This document shows, one piece after another, positions 1 through 7,550 of a DNA stretch of 64,000 bases. The stretch is from positions 1 through 64,000 of the forward strand of contig NZ_QPQT01000011.1 of NCBI RefSeq assembly GCF_003605125.1, given 5' to 3'. This stretch comes from Shewanella algidipiscicola (lineage in GTDB: Bacteria > Pseudomonadota > Gammaproteobacteria > Enterobacterales > Shewanellaceae). The first letter of the stretch is position 1. Each line of letters opens with the position of its first letter. The position numbers were made by a program, and so were the translations under genes. Below the pieces are notes generated by a model. The model worked only from the letters and a program-made list of their open reading frames with translations. It did no database searches and was not told the DNA's origin.

Positions 1-295
1 CGTCAAGTGCTTATTTTAAGAAGTTTTCCAAGCGATGATTTCTTAAGCAGAAGTCATCAATCGAAGCCCTTAAAAAGCGCTTATCACCTGAATCAAATCT
101 CCGAAGAGTTTAACTCGCACCTCTTTGTTAAAAGAGATGCTGACTTAGCTGCAAGTCCCGTACTACCTAGGTAGTTGGCCTGCTGTGCCGTGTCAGTGGA
201 TGCGCATTATAGGCAGTTCTCGGATGGGCGCAAGGGCTTTTTGAAAGAAAGTAACGCTTTTACTATTGAGTGCATACTTATCAAACGATACGTAT
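1..295 (+). other. Unassigned left edge, open frame without recognised product
   Basis: Frame 1 stays open from the window edge to a TAG at 172-174 (57 codons, ending ASPVLPR). I do not recognise the translation, and it may be a chance frame in a non-coding tail. Bases 175-295 hold no convincing gene. A promoter-like GCATTATAGG element lies near 203-212. Confidence 0.2.
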
Positions 296-325
296 AAAAA
301 AGGGGCTAATCAGCCCCTTTTTTAT
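296..325 (-). terminator. Bidirectional rho-independent terminator after ccoG
   Basis: Stem GGGGCT (302-307) pairs with AGCCCC (312-317) around loop AATC. It is flanked by an A-run on the left and a T-run on the right, so the stem extends and can terminate either strand. It lies 25 bp past the ccoG stop. Confidence 0.8.
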
Positions 326-349
326 TTGTGTTCGTACACTTGTTGGCGC

Positions 350-1777
350 CTATTGGCCGAAGAATCGCGATTCTTGTGTAGCCTCTACCTTTTCACCATC
401 TAAGATAGTCGACACTTTAAAGTCGATTTTTATCATGGGGCGCGAAAGCTCAACAGGATCGACCGCAACACTGATTGGCAGAGTTAACACTTCGCCACCA
501 TTAATGGTGACCGTTTGCGGGCCATACCATTTGTAGTTGGGTAATCCTTCTACGCCCAACTGATACTCATGCGGCGCTTCGGTCTTATTGAGTATCTTTA
601 ATGTGAAGGTGTTTTCAATTAATCCTTGATTGTTGACTCTAAATAGCTGATTGCGGTCGCGGATAATATCAACACGAACAGGGGCAATAGTGGCACTGGC
701 ATAGACAAAGATAACTATCATGATGGCTAACACTGCACCGTAACCCACCAGCTTTGGCCTTAACACTTTCTCTTTTACCCCATCGAGTTTGTTTTCGGTG
801 GTGTAAGCGATCAAGCCTTTTTGATACCCCATACGCTCCATGGTGTTATCGCAAGCATCAATACATGCTCCGCAGTTAATGCATTCATATTGTAAACCGT
901 TACGAATATCGATACCTGTCGGGCACACTTGAACGCATAAGTCACAATCGATGCAATCACCTAAACCTAACTCTTTAGGGTCGGCTTTACGCGAACGAGG
1001 GCCTCGGGCTTCACCCCGTTTGGTGTCATAGCCAACAATATAGGTATTCTTATCGAACATCGCCGATTGAAAACGAGCGTAGGGACACATGTGGGTACAC
1101 ATGATTTCACGCATCCAACCAGCATTACCATAAGTCGCTAAGGTAAAAAGCATGACCCAAAAGTAAACCCCACCAGACGCGGTACCACTGAATACCTCGG
1201 CATACACTTCTGTGGTGGGCACAAAATAGGAAACAAAGGTCATGGCTGTTAACAAGGACACCAGCAACCAAGCGAGGTGCTTTGCGGTTTTACGCCATAC
1301 CTTATTAAAGCTCCATGGCATTTGGTCAAGCTTAATGCGCTTGTTGCGTGCACCTTCAAGCTTTTCTTCAAACCAAATAAAGATAAAGGTCCAGACCGTT
1401 TGTGGACAGGTGTAGCCACACCAGACTCGACCAAGATAGGTGGTCACAAAAAACAACCCAAAGGCGGCTATCATTAAGAGTGCGGCTAACAGGGTTAAAT
1501 CTTGCGGCCAAATGGTCAACCCAAAGATGTGAAACTTTTGCTCACCTAGGTTAAACCATACCGCTTGCCTATTACCCCATGGGATCCAAGGTAATATAAG
1601 GAAGAACAATATTGCGACCCAACCTAAACGGCGGCGCAGCTGGGTCCAAAACCCTTGTATTGCTCTGACATAAATACGATTGCGGGGATTGAAGCGGTCG
1701 GACTTATGTACATCAGGCTGATGAATTTTGATCCGCTCAACCTTCGAATAGTCCTTTTTATTTGATTCTGCGTTCAT
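350..1777 (-). CDS. ccoG: Cytochrome c oxidase accessory protein CcoG (FixG/RdxA family)
   Basis: This is an inner-membrane iron-sulfur protein of the FixG/RdxA family, linked to copper handling during cbb3 oxidase assembly. The 475 residues show hydrophobic segments near 52-68, 93-112, 168-187 and 205-217. Cys-containing motifs occur near 120 (CGYTCPQ) and 227 (CTHMCPYARFQ). Two ferredoxin-type 4Fe-4S clusters follow, with Cys at about 275/278/281/285 and 299/302/305/309. A further hydrophobic segment near 345 precedes a periplasmic C-terminal domain. No cco oxidase genes are in the window, so here it stands alone. The start gives the usual family length. Known from family: cbb3 maturation. 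Inferred: same role here. Confidence 0.93.
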   Translation of the reverse strand: MNAESNKKDYSKVERIKIHQPDVHKSDRFNPRNRIYVRAIQGFWTQLRRRLGWVAILFFLILPWIPWGNRQAVWFNLGEQKFHIFGLTIWPQDLTLLAALLMIAAFGLFFVTTYLGRVWCGYTCPQTVWTFIFIWFEEKLEGARNKRIKLDQMPWSFNKVWRKTAKHLAWLLVSLLTAMTFVSYFVPTTEVYAEVFSGTASGGVYFWVMLFTLATYGNAGWMREIMCTHMCPYARFQSAMFDKNTYIVGYDTKRGEARGPRSRKADPKELGLGDCIDCDLCVQVCPTGIDIRNGLQYECINCGACIDACDNTMERMGYQKGLIAYTTENKLDGVKEKVLRPKLVGYGAVLAIMIVIFVYASATIAPVRVDIIRDRNQLFRVNNQGLIENTFTLKILNKTEAPHEYQLGVEGLPNYKWYGPQTVTINGGEVLTLPISVAVDPVELSRPMIKIDFKVSTILDGEKVEATQESRFFGQ

Positions 1778-1866
1778 ATTTAACAGCCTTACAGCTTTAA
1801 TATTCCATGAAAACTGGCTTATTATACCTTTTCTATCACAAATTGTTCATCATGGTTGGAGAAATA

Positions 1867-2220
1867 ATGAGAGGCTGGATTATTTTAGGCGCAGGCGCAG
1901 GGCTACTCTATTACCTTGCAACCGAAACCAATAAGCTCGATGAGCCAATGGCTCAAGCCGATGCACTCATGCAAAAGGCTGAGCGTAAACTCGACTCAAT
2001 GACAGGCACAAAAATTATTAAAGTCGATAATCATTTATCTCAACTAAAAGCTGAAATCGCTAACCGACTCAATAAGGCAGAACAGGCCGCGTTAGAGGAT
2101 ATTTTCGAATCCGAGCAATCCGTCATGGCTTATAAACAGCAATACTGCGGTGATAACGCCAGTCGCTTTACGATATTAAGCCGCGACAACCAATTATTCA
2201 TATGCGATAAATTACGATAA
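1867..2220 (+). CDS. Small membrane-anchored protein of unknown function
   Basis: The protein has 117 residues. I chose the ATG at 1867 because a GGAGA ribosome site lies just upstream; an in-frame ATG at 1807 would add 20 residues but has no comparable site. An N-terminal hydrophobic stretch (about 3-17, GWIILGAGAGLLYYLA) is followed by a long charged, probably helical region and a C-terminal part with two Cys. It looks like a single-pass anchor with a periplasmic or cytoplasmic coil. It is divergent from ccoG, with 89 bp between start codons, and lies 130 bp upstream of menB. I do not recognise the family. Confidence 0.6.
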   Translation: MRGWIILGAGAGLLYYLATETNKLDEPMAQADALMQKAERKLDSMTGTKIIKVDNHLSQLKAEIANRLNKAEQAALEDIFESEQSVMAYKQQYCGDNASRFTILSRDNQLFICDKLR

Positions 2221-2350
2221 CCCCCACTAACGCCGATATCGATGCCGCACCCAGCGCACGGTTTTTATATCCATAATTGACCTCTATAACGATTGAGCCT
2301 AGCCTTGGGCGATCCGTCTCAATTGACAATACAGACACAAGGTAATCAAT

Positions 2351-3253
2351 ATGACAGACCAAGTTTCCGATATTTTTGACCCAAGCCTTTGGGAGCAAGT
2401 CAGCGGATTTGCATTTGAAGATATCACGTATCACAGAGCTAAAGAGCAAGGCACGGTACGTATTGCTATCAATCGCCCAGATTGTCTTAACTCATTTCGC
2501 CCTAAAACCGTTGATGAATTCTATACCGCTTTAGATCATGCGCGCCAATGGTCTGATGTTGGCTGCGTACTATTAACTGGTAACGGCCCATCGGCTAAAG
2601 GGCAGTACTCTTTTTGTGCCGGCGGCGATCAACGCATTCGTGGCAAAGATGGCTACAAATATGAAGGTGCTGAAGAGGGTAAGCCCGATATCGCTCGTAT
2701 GGGACGGTTGCATATCTTGGAAGTGCAACGCCTTATCCGCTTTATGCCTAAAGTGGTGATTGCGGTCGTTCCTGGTTGGGCGGTCGGCGGTGGTCATAGC
2801 CTACACGTGGTATGTGACCTCACTCTCGCGTCGAAAGAACATGCCATATTCAAGCAAACGGATCCCGATGTGGGCAGTTTCGATTCCGGTTACGGTAGCG
2901 CCTATCTTGCTAAGATGATTGGTCAAAAGCGAGCCCGTGAAATTTTCTTTTTAGGCTTTAATTACAGTGCCGATGAGGCGTTCGATATGGGCATGGTCAA
3001 TCGCTCGGTGCCCCATGCAGAGCTGGAAATCGAAGCATTAAATTGGGGCAAAGAGATCAATTCGAAATCCCCCACCGCCATGCGCATGCTTAAATACGGC
3101 TTTAACTTGCCCGATGATGGACTCGTCGGCCAACAACTGTTTGCTGGCGAAGCGACTCGTTTAGCCTACGGCACCGATGAAGCCATAGAAGGCAGAGATG
3201 CCTTTTTAGAGAAGCGTGAGCAAGACTTTTCTAAGTTCCCTTGGCACTATTAA
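2351..3253 (+). CDS. menB: 1,4-dihydroxy-2-naphthoyl-CoA synthase
   Basis: MenB closes the second ring in menaquinone synthesis, converting o-succinylbenzoyl-CoA to 1,4-dihydroxy-2-naphthoyl-CoA. The 300-residue crotonase-fold protein carries the family signatures GQYSFCAGGDQRIRGKDGY near residues 85-103, the oxyanion-hole segment PGWAVGGGHSLHVVCDL near 141-157, and the C-terminal DFSKFPWHY. The N-terminus is about 15 residues longer than the E. coli enzyme. No other men genes are adjacent, so it is an isolated pathway gene, and it is followed by a strong terminator. Menaquinone is the quinone used by Shewanella in anaerobic respiration, which fits the inferred host. Confidence 0.93.
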   Translation: MTDQVSDIFDPSLWEQVSGFAFEDITYHRAKEQGTVRIAINRPDCLNSFRPKTVDEFYTALDHARQWSDVGCVLLTGNGPSAKGQYSFCAGGDQRIRGKDGYKYEGAEEGKPDIARMGRLHILEVQRLIRFMPKVVIAVVPGWAVGGGHSLHVVCDLTLASKEHAIFKQTDPDVGSFDSGYGSAYLAKMIGQKRAREIFFLGFNYSADEAFDMGMVNRSVPHAELEIEALNWGKEINSKSPTAMRMLKYGFNLPDDGLVGQQLFAGEATRLAYGTDEAIEGRDAFLEKREQDFSKFPWHY

Positions 3254-3288
3254 CCACAAATATCTAGCCTCTGTGTGCTCACGCCCAT

Positions 3289-3325
3289 AGAATAAAGCCG
3301 CATCACTGCGGCTTTATTCTATTAA
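3289..3325 (+). terminator. Terminator after menB
   Basis: A perfect 14-bp stem, AGAATAAAGCCGCA (3289-3302) with its complement at 3307-3320, encloses loop TCAC. The AT-rich arms make it usable in both directions. It begins 36 bp past the menB stop. Confidence 0.85.
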
Positions 3326-3398
3326 TTAGTTGTACATATCTGCGCCAATCTAAAAACTCTTTTAAGCCTATCGACATTTATCTCTTTAAACTGAAGGT

Positions 3399-3417
3399 GA
3401 TAATGATTATCATTTAA
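3399..3417. promoter_or_regulatory. Fur-like box upstream of the DUF2061 gene
   Basis: GATAATGATTATCATT at 3399-3414 is an almost exact copy of the classical Fur box core (consensus GATAATGATAATCATTATC). It ends about 22 bp before the start codon of the next gene, the position expected of a repressor site. Confidence 0.7.
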
Positions 3418-3438
3418 TAATTAAAGAGGAGCTTCATT

Positions 3439-3660
3439 ATGGCTAAGACATTCACTTTTGCAATACTACATTTCAGCGTTGCTTTCACAATTACGTACCT
3501 ATTAACAGGCAGTATTGTCATAGGTGGTGCTATAGCCTTGATTGAACCTGCAGTAAACACAGTTGTGTTCTACTTCCATGACAAAGTGTGGAAACGGATA
3601 GAAAGCAGGCAAACCGCTAATGCAATAAAGAAGAACCATCAGCTATACGTTAGTGCTTAG
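3439..3660 (+). CDS. DUF2061 family small membrane protein
   Basis: The protein has 73 residues and fits the DUF2061 pattern: KTFTFAILHF, then an AFTITYLLTGS hydrophobic helix, a second one (IVIGGAIALIEPAVNTVVFY), and the conserved YFHDKVWKRI tail. Two membrane segments are predicted. The function of the family is unknown. A strong AGAGGAG ribosome site precedes the ATG. The Fur-like box immediately upstream suggests iron-dependent expression (inference). The gene stands alone between menB and an outer-membrane protein gene. Confidence 0.8.
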   Translation: MAKTFTFAILHFSVAFTITYLLTGSIVIGGAIALIEPAVNTVVFYFHDKVWKRIESRQTANAIKKNHQLYVSA

Positions 3661-3809
3661 CGCTATATAATCAACATAATTTAAGCTATTCGCCCAACAC
3701 TATGGTTACTTTGCAGTGTGGGGCGTAAAAATTAGCTATTCCCTAAACATAAAACTCTGCTATAAAACAATCCAGATATCTAGTTGTTATCACTTCACAA
3801 AGGATTGTT

Positions 3810-4355
3810 ATGAAAACCTTAGTTACCGCCGCTGTCATATGTTTATTTATTTCCCCATGCTCATTTGCAAATGATTACCAACACGCTTTATCAATAGGTG
3901 CAGGTATTGGAGAAACCAACGTCTCATCAGACAAGGTTATCAATGGTGATGACTTTCAAACTCACTATGATCTTGCCTACCGCTACCAGTTTACCCCTCA
4001 GTGGGGGCTGGAATTGGGCTACATGAGACAAGATGTATTTCTCACCAACCTATTTAGCATTGGCAATCAACTGGATGATGTTGATAGCTTCCGAGCAGCA
4101 GCACTGTATACACTCCCCCTATCTAAAAGAAATCGTTTAGTGTTTAAACTTGGCGCTAACCAGTACAGGCTGAAATTTACAGATACCAACGACAACGACC
4201 GTAGATTCACCGATGATGATATGGGACTACTTGCAGGTTTAGGCTGGCGTATGGAGTTTGCATCGGGTATGGATCTCGGCCTTACCTACCATTTTCAAGC
4301 AATGAATTTACTCGATACCCATACGCTTACTTTCAATCTCGGCTATCGTTTCTAA
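3810..4355 (+). CDS. Small outer-membrane beta-barrel protein
   Basis: The protein has 181 residues. A signal peptide (about 1-20, ending SPCSFA) is followed by alternating amphipathic strands rich in Tyr, Leu and Gly. It ends LTFNLGYRF, with the terminal Phe typical of BAM-inserted barrels. The size and strand pattern suggest an eight-stranded barrel of the OmpA-N/OmpW type. No enzymatic motif is visible, so lipid- or ligand-binding roles remain open. The ribosome site AAAGGA lies 8 bp before the ATG. The gene is monocistronic between a DUF2061 gene and the convergent glmS. Confidence 0.7.
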   Translation: MKTLVTAAVICLFISPCSFANDYQHALSIGAGIGETNVSSDKVINGDDFQTHYDLAYRYQFTPQWGLELGYMRQDVFLTNLFSIGNQLDDVDSFRAAALYTLPLSKRNRLVFKLGANQYRLKFTDTNDNDRRFTDDDMGLLAGLGWRMEFASGMDLGLTYHFQAMNLLDTHTLTFNLGYRF

Positions 4356-4603
4356 TGTTATGAATCGACGCTAGAACAACACACATATAAACCATTCGCA
4401 GTAAGCCCAGGGTGAAAAACATCCTAACAAACTCGCCACTACACCAGATAGAGGTATTGCTGAATAGTCTCTATGTCCAATCACAAATGAGGCACCGCAT
4501 ATCGCTAGTGAGCCTTTTGTGTACGTAAGATTATGGCTAATGAACTCAGTAATGAGTGAGGCCATACTTGAATTCGATGATGAAAACGCTAAATCAAAAG
4601 TAT
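4356..4603. other. Intergenic region between convergent genes, no supported gene
   Basis: A minus-strand frame (4371-4670) covers this stretch, but its only upstream start lies before the glmS terminator and it would have to read through that hairpin. No ribosome site or recognised domain was found. Confidence 0.4.
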
Positions 4604-4634
4604 AAAAAAGACCAGTAGCTCTGGCTACTGGTCT
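4604..4634 (-). terminator. Terminator after glmS
   Basis: An 11-bp stem, AGACCAGTAGC (4609-4619) with GCTACTGGTCT (4624-4634), encloses loop TCTG. The A-run at 4604-4608 reads as the U-tract on the minus strand. Confidence 0.85.
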
Positions 4635-4712
4635 AATAAACAGCATTAACGTATTTTCAAGACTAAACATACAACAGCATTATTTAGCTATCGATGTAGC
4701 AAAAGTTGTCTT

Positions 4713-6542
4713 TTACTCAACTGTCACCGATTTGGCTAGGTTACGTGGCTGATCCACATCGGTACCTTTAATCAGTGCCACATGATATGACAGTAACTGT
4801 AATGGAATGGTGTAGATCAGTGGTGCCATAAACTCATCACAATGAGGAATGGGGATCACCTTCATGGTGTCGTCTGACTCAAATTTGGCATCTTTGTCAG
4901 CAAACACATACATTAACCCACCGCGGGCACGCACTTCTTCCACGTTTGACTTAAGCTTTTCCAGTAACTCGTTGTTTGGTGCAACGACAATCACTGGCAT
5001 ATCGGCATCGATAAGTGCTAGCGGGCCATGCTTAAGCTCACCTGAAGCATAAGCTTCGGCATGAATATAAGAGATCTCTTTTAGCTTTAGCGCACCTTCC
5101 ATCGCGATAGGGTACTGATCGCCACGGCCTAAAAACAGGGCATGATGCTTGTCGGCAAAGTCTTCCGCCAGTTCGGCAATGGCGTCATCTAAGCCCAGTG
5201 CTTGCTCCACTTTGGCTGGCATAGATTGTAGGCTCTGGGTGATTTTTGCTTGCATCTCGTCAGACATCCCATTATGACGACCAATCACAGCCGTTAACAT
5301 CAGCAGTCCAGCTAATTGCACGGTAAAGGCTTTGGTTGACGCAACACCAATTTCGGCGCCCGCTTTCATCATGTAAGCCATATCAGATTCACGCACCAAA
5401 GATGAACCCGGCGCATTACAGATGGTCATGGTGGCTTTGTAACCCATCTCTTTAGCAAGACGCAGTGCAGCAAGCGTATCGGCCGTTTCACCCGATTGAG
5501 AGATAGTCACTAACAAGCTATTGGGGAACAGGTGAGATTTACGGTAACGGAACTCAGAGGCGATTTCGACGTTGCATGACACACCCGCCCAATCTTCAAG
5601 CCAATAACGCGCCGCCATGCCGGCGTGATAACTGGTACCACAGGCAATGATCTGCACGTGTTTAATGTCTTTTAAAAACGCTGCAGCATTGTCGCCAAAC
5701 GCCGAGTCCAATACCTGACCACCAGCAATACGCCCTTCTAAGGTATGGGCAATCGCACGTGGCTGCTCATAAATTTCTTTGAGCATATAGTGACGGTATT
5801 CGCCTTTATCACCCGCATCATGAGTCACTTCAGACTCTTTCACTTCGCGCTCAACAGGATTACCGTCAATATCGAAAATTGAGACTTGGCGTCGAGTCAC
5901 TTCGGCCACATCGCCTTCTTCTAAGAAAGCAAAAGAGCGAGTCACTGGTAATAGTGCTAGCTGATCGGAGGCGACAAAGTTTTCGCCTAAGCCATAGCCA
6001 ATCACCAACGGACTACCAGAACGTGCCACGATCATGCGCTCAGAATCACGACGGTCAATCACCACAGTGCCGTAAGCACCTTCTAGCTGTTTTACCGTCG
6101 CCTGTACCGCTGCCAATAAGGTATCGTGCGACTTAAGCTCGTGATGCACCAAGTGACAAATCACCTCGGTATCGGTATCAGAGGTAAATACGTAACCTAA
6201 GCCTTTTAGCATTGCACGCAGTTTATTGTGGTTCTCAATAATGCCGTTATGCACCACGGCAATGTCGCCAGATGATTGATGTGGATGGGCATTACGCTCA
6301 CTTGGCTCACCATGGGTAGCCCAACGAGTGTGGGCGATACCTGTGCCGCCCGCTAATGGCGTTTGCTCTAGCGCGCAAGAGAGCTCCTGCACTTTACCTA
6401 CGCGGCGAGTGCTCTTGAGCTCGCCATTGTGAATAACCGCCACACCTGCCGAGTCATAACCGCGGTATTCGAGGCGACGTAACCCCTCGACCAAAATTTC
6501 TGCAACATCCCGTTGCGCTACTGCGCCAACAATTCCACACAT
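4713..6542 (-). CDS. glmS: Glutamine-fructose-6-phosphate aminotransferase (isomerizing)
   Basis: GlmS makes glucosamine-6-phosphate from fructose-6-phosphate and glutamine, the entry to peptidoglycan and LPS amino sugars. The 609 residues match the family length. The N-terminus MCGIVGAV places the nucleophilic Cys at position 2 of a class II glutamine amidotransferase domain (about 1-220). Two SIS domains follow (about 290-430 and 460-600), with the sugar-phosphate loop SQSGETADT and the C-terminal [11 protein letters not shown]. It lies 43 bp downstream of glmR and is probably co-transcribed from the operator-containing promoter at 7.4 kb. The downstream side, often used by Tn7 elements, carries no transposon here. 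Confidence 0.97.
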   Translation of the reverse strand: MCGIVGAVAQRDVAEILVEGLRRLEYRGYDSAGVAVIHNGELKSTRRVGKVQELSCALEQTPLAGGTGIAHTRWATHGEPSERNAHPHQSSGDIAVVHNGIIENHNKLRAMLKGLGYVFTSDTDTEVICHLVHHELKSHDTLLAAVQATVKQLEGAYGTVVIDRRDSERMIVARSGSPLVIGYGLGENFVASDQLALLPVTRSFAFLEEGDVAEVTRRQVSIFDIDGNPVEREVKESEVTHDAGDKGEYRHYMLKEIYEQPRAIAHTLEGRIAGGQVLDSAFGDNAAAFLKDIKHVQIIACGTSYHAGMAARYWLEDWAGVSCNVEIASEFRYRKSHLFPNSLLVTISQSGETADTLAALRLAKEMGYKATMTICNAPGSSLVRESDMAYMMKAGAEIGVASTKAFTVQLAGLLMLTAVIGRHNGMSDEMQAKITQSLQSMPAKVEQALGLDDAIAELAEDFADKHHALFLGRGDQYPIAMEGALKLKEISYIHAEAYASGELKHGPLALIDADMPVIVVAPNNELLEKLKSNVEEVRARGGLMYVFADKDAKFESDDTMKVIPIPHCDEFMAPLIYTIPLQLLSYHVALIKGTDVDQPRNLAKSVTVE

Positions 6543-6585
6543 AATGTTTTTCCTACACGCTAATCTTAAGATTTAAAAGTAATAA

Positions 6586-7356
6586 TTAGTTTGAGTAAGG
6601 CGCTAAGATCACTTCTACGCCTTGCTCGGTAATTTTTTTCACCACCGCGCAATCAATGCGGTCGTCGGTCACCAGCACGCTTATCTGTTGCCATGCCAAC
6701 TCTAAATTCGGTATTCGTTTGCCAACTTTATCTGAATCAACCATCACGATAACGTCGCGCGAGACTTCGGCCATCACTTTGCTCAGGCCGGTCAATTCAT
6801 TAAAAGTGGTGGTGCCACGCTCGAGATCTATGCCGTCAGCGCCGATAAACAGTTGGTCAAAGTTATATGAACGTAATACCTGTTCGGCAACTTGTCCTTG
6901 AAAGGATTCAGAGTGTGGGTCCCACGTGCCACCAGTCATCAATAATGTCGGTTCGTTTTCCAACTCATGTATGGCATTGGCCAATTGCAGCGCATTGGTC
7001 ATCACCACTAAGCCACGCTTATCATTAAGCTGCTGCACTAAACCCGAGGTCGTACTGCCACTGTCGATAATGATGCGGTTATGATCTTTAATTAATTTAG
7101 CCGCTGCTGCGGCAATGGCTAATTTATTAGGTGCAACCTTAGCACTAAATTGCTGAGTGACTTCATCGGGCATGGCAACCGCGCCACCGTAACGGCGCAG
7201 CAAAAGACCGGTTTTTTCTAAAGCGGCTAAATCTTTGCGAATGGTAACTTCAGAGGTATCGAAACGTAACGATAACTCATCAACACTCACTTCACCTTGC
7301 TCATTGAGGATGGCGATAATGCTATGTCGACGCTGTTGAGTGTTGCGTTTATTCAT
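6586..7356 (-). CDS. glmR: DeoR-family regulator of glmS
   Basis: The 256-residue DeoR-type repressor has an N-terminal winged helix-turn-helix (about 5-60: RRHSIIAILNEQGEVSVDEL, then TSEVTIRKDLAALEKTGLL) and a C-terminal DeoR sugar-phosphate sensor domain with IIDSGSTT and FIGADGID. I chose the start at 7356: a longer frame from 7431 would begin upstream of the probable promoter and operator. The gene precedes glmS in the same direction, so a role in amino-sugar control is likely. The symbol follows the genomic context; the ligand (perhaps glucosamine-6-phosphate) is inferred. Confidence 0.85.
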   Translation of the reverse strand: MNKRNTQQRRHSIIAILNEQGEVSVDELSLRFDTSEVTIRKDLAALEKTGLLLRRYGGAVAMPDEVTQQFSAKVAPNKLAIAAAAAKLIKDHNRIIIDSGSTTSGLVQQLNDKRGLVVMTNALQLANAIHELENEPTLLMTGGTWDPHSESFQGQVAEQVLRSYNFDQLFIGADGIDLERGTTTFNELTGLSKVMAEVSRDVIVMVDSDKVGKRIPNLELAWQQISVLVTDDRIDCAVVKKITEQGVEVILAPYSN

Positions 7357-7369
7357 AAAAGTGGCTATT

Positions 7370-7418
7370 AAGTTTCGTTTCGAAAGCTGATTATAATGAA
7401 ACGAAACTTTTTTGTCAG
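7370..7418 (-). promoter_or_regulatory. glmR-glmS promoter embedded in an inverted-repeat operator
   Basis: On the minus strand, -35 CTGACA (7413-7418) and a perfect -10 TATAAT (7390-7395) are separated by 17 bp. A perfect 12-bp inverted repeat, AAGTTTCGTTTC at 7370-7381 with GAAACGAAACTT at 7398-7409, lies one arm in the spacer and the other at the expected transcription start. This is the layout of an autorepressor site. Confidence 0.75.
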
Positions 7419-7450
7419 TATCGAAAGCCAACTTTATAAAAATCGGTCAT

Positions 7451-7480
7451 AAAAAAGCCCCTATCGAAAGATAGAGGCTT
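7451..7480 (-). terminator. Terminator after the TonB-dependent receptor gene
   Basis: Read on the minus strand, AAGCCTCTATC pairs with GATAGGGGCTT (one G-U pair) around TTTC and is followed by a run of six T. It separates the receptor gene from glmR. Confidence 0.8.
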
Positions 7481-7550
7481 ATGAATATGCTTTAGCTTAC
7501 AGCGATATTAATCGGACTCAGCCATTTGGCTTCTCCCACACTTAGCTTGT

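Noticed and set aside
4371..4670. Minus-strand 99-codon frame after glmS
   Set aside because: Its start lies upstream of the glmS terminator hairpin, which it would have to translate through, and no domain or ribosome site was seen.
4604..4712. Possible Tn7-type insertion downstream of glmS
   Set aside because: Only a terminator follows glmS; no transposon ends or transposition genes are present.
6919..6934. CACGTG core in glmR as a possible parS
   Set aside because: The flanks do not match the ParB target; the same applies to other CACGTG cores at about 2802, 5656, 16057, 16896, 50586 and 61755.
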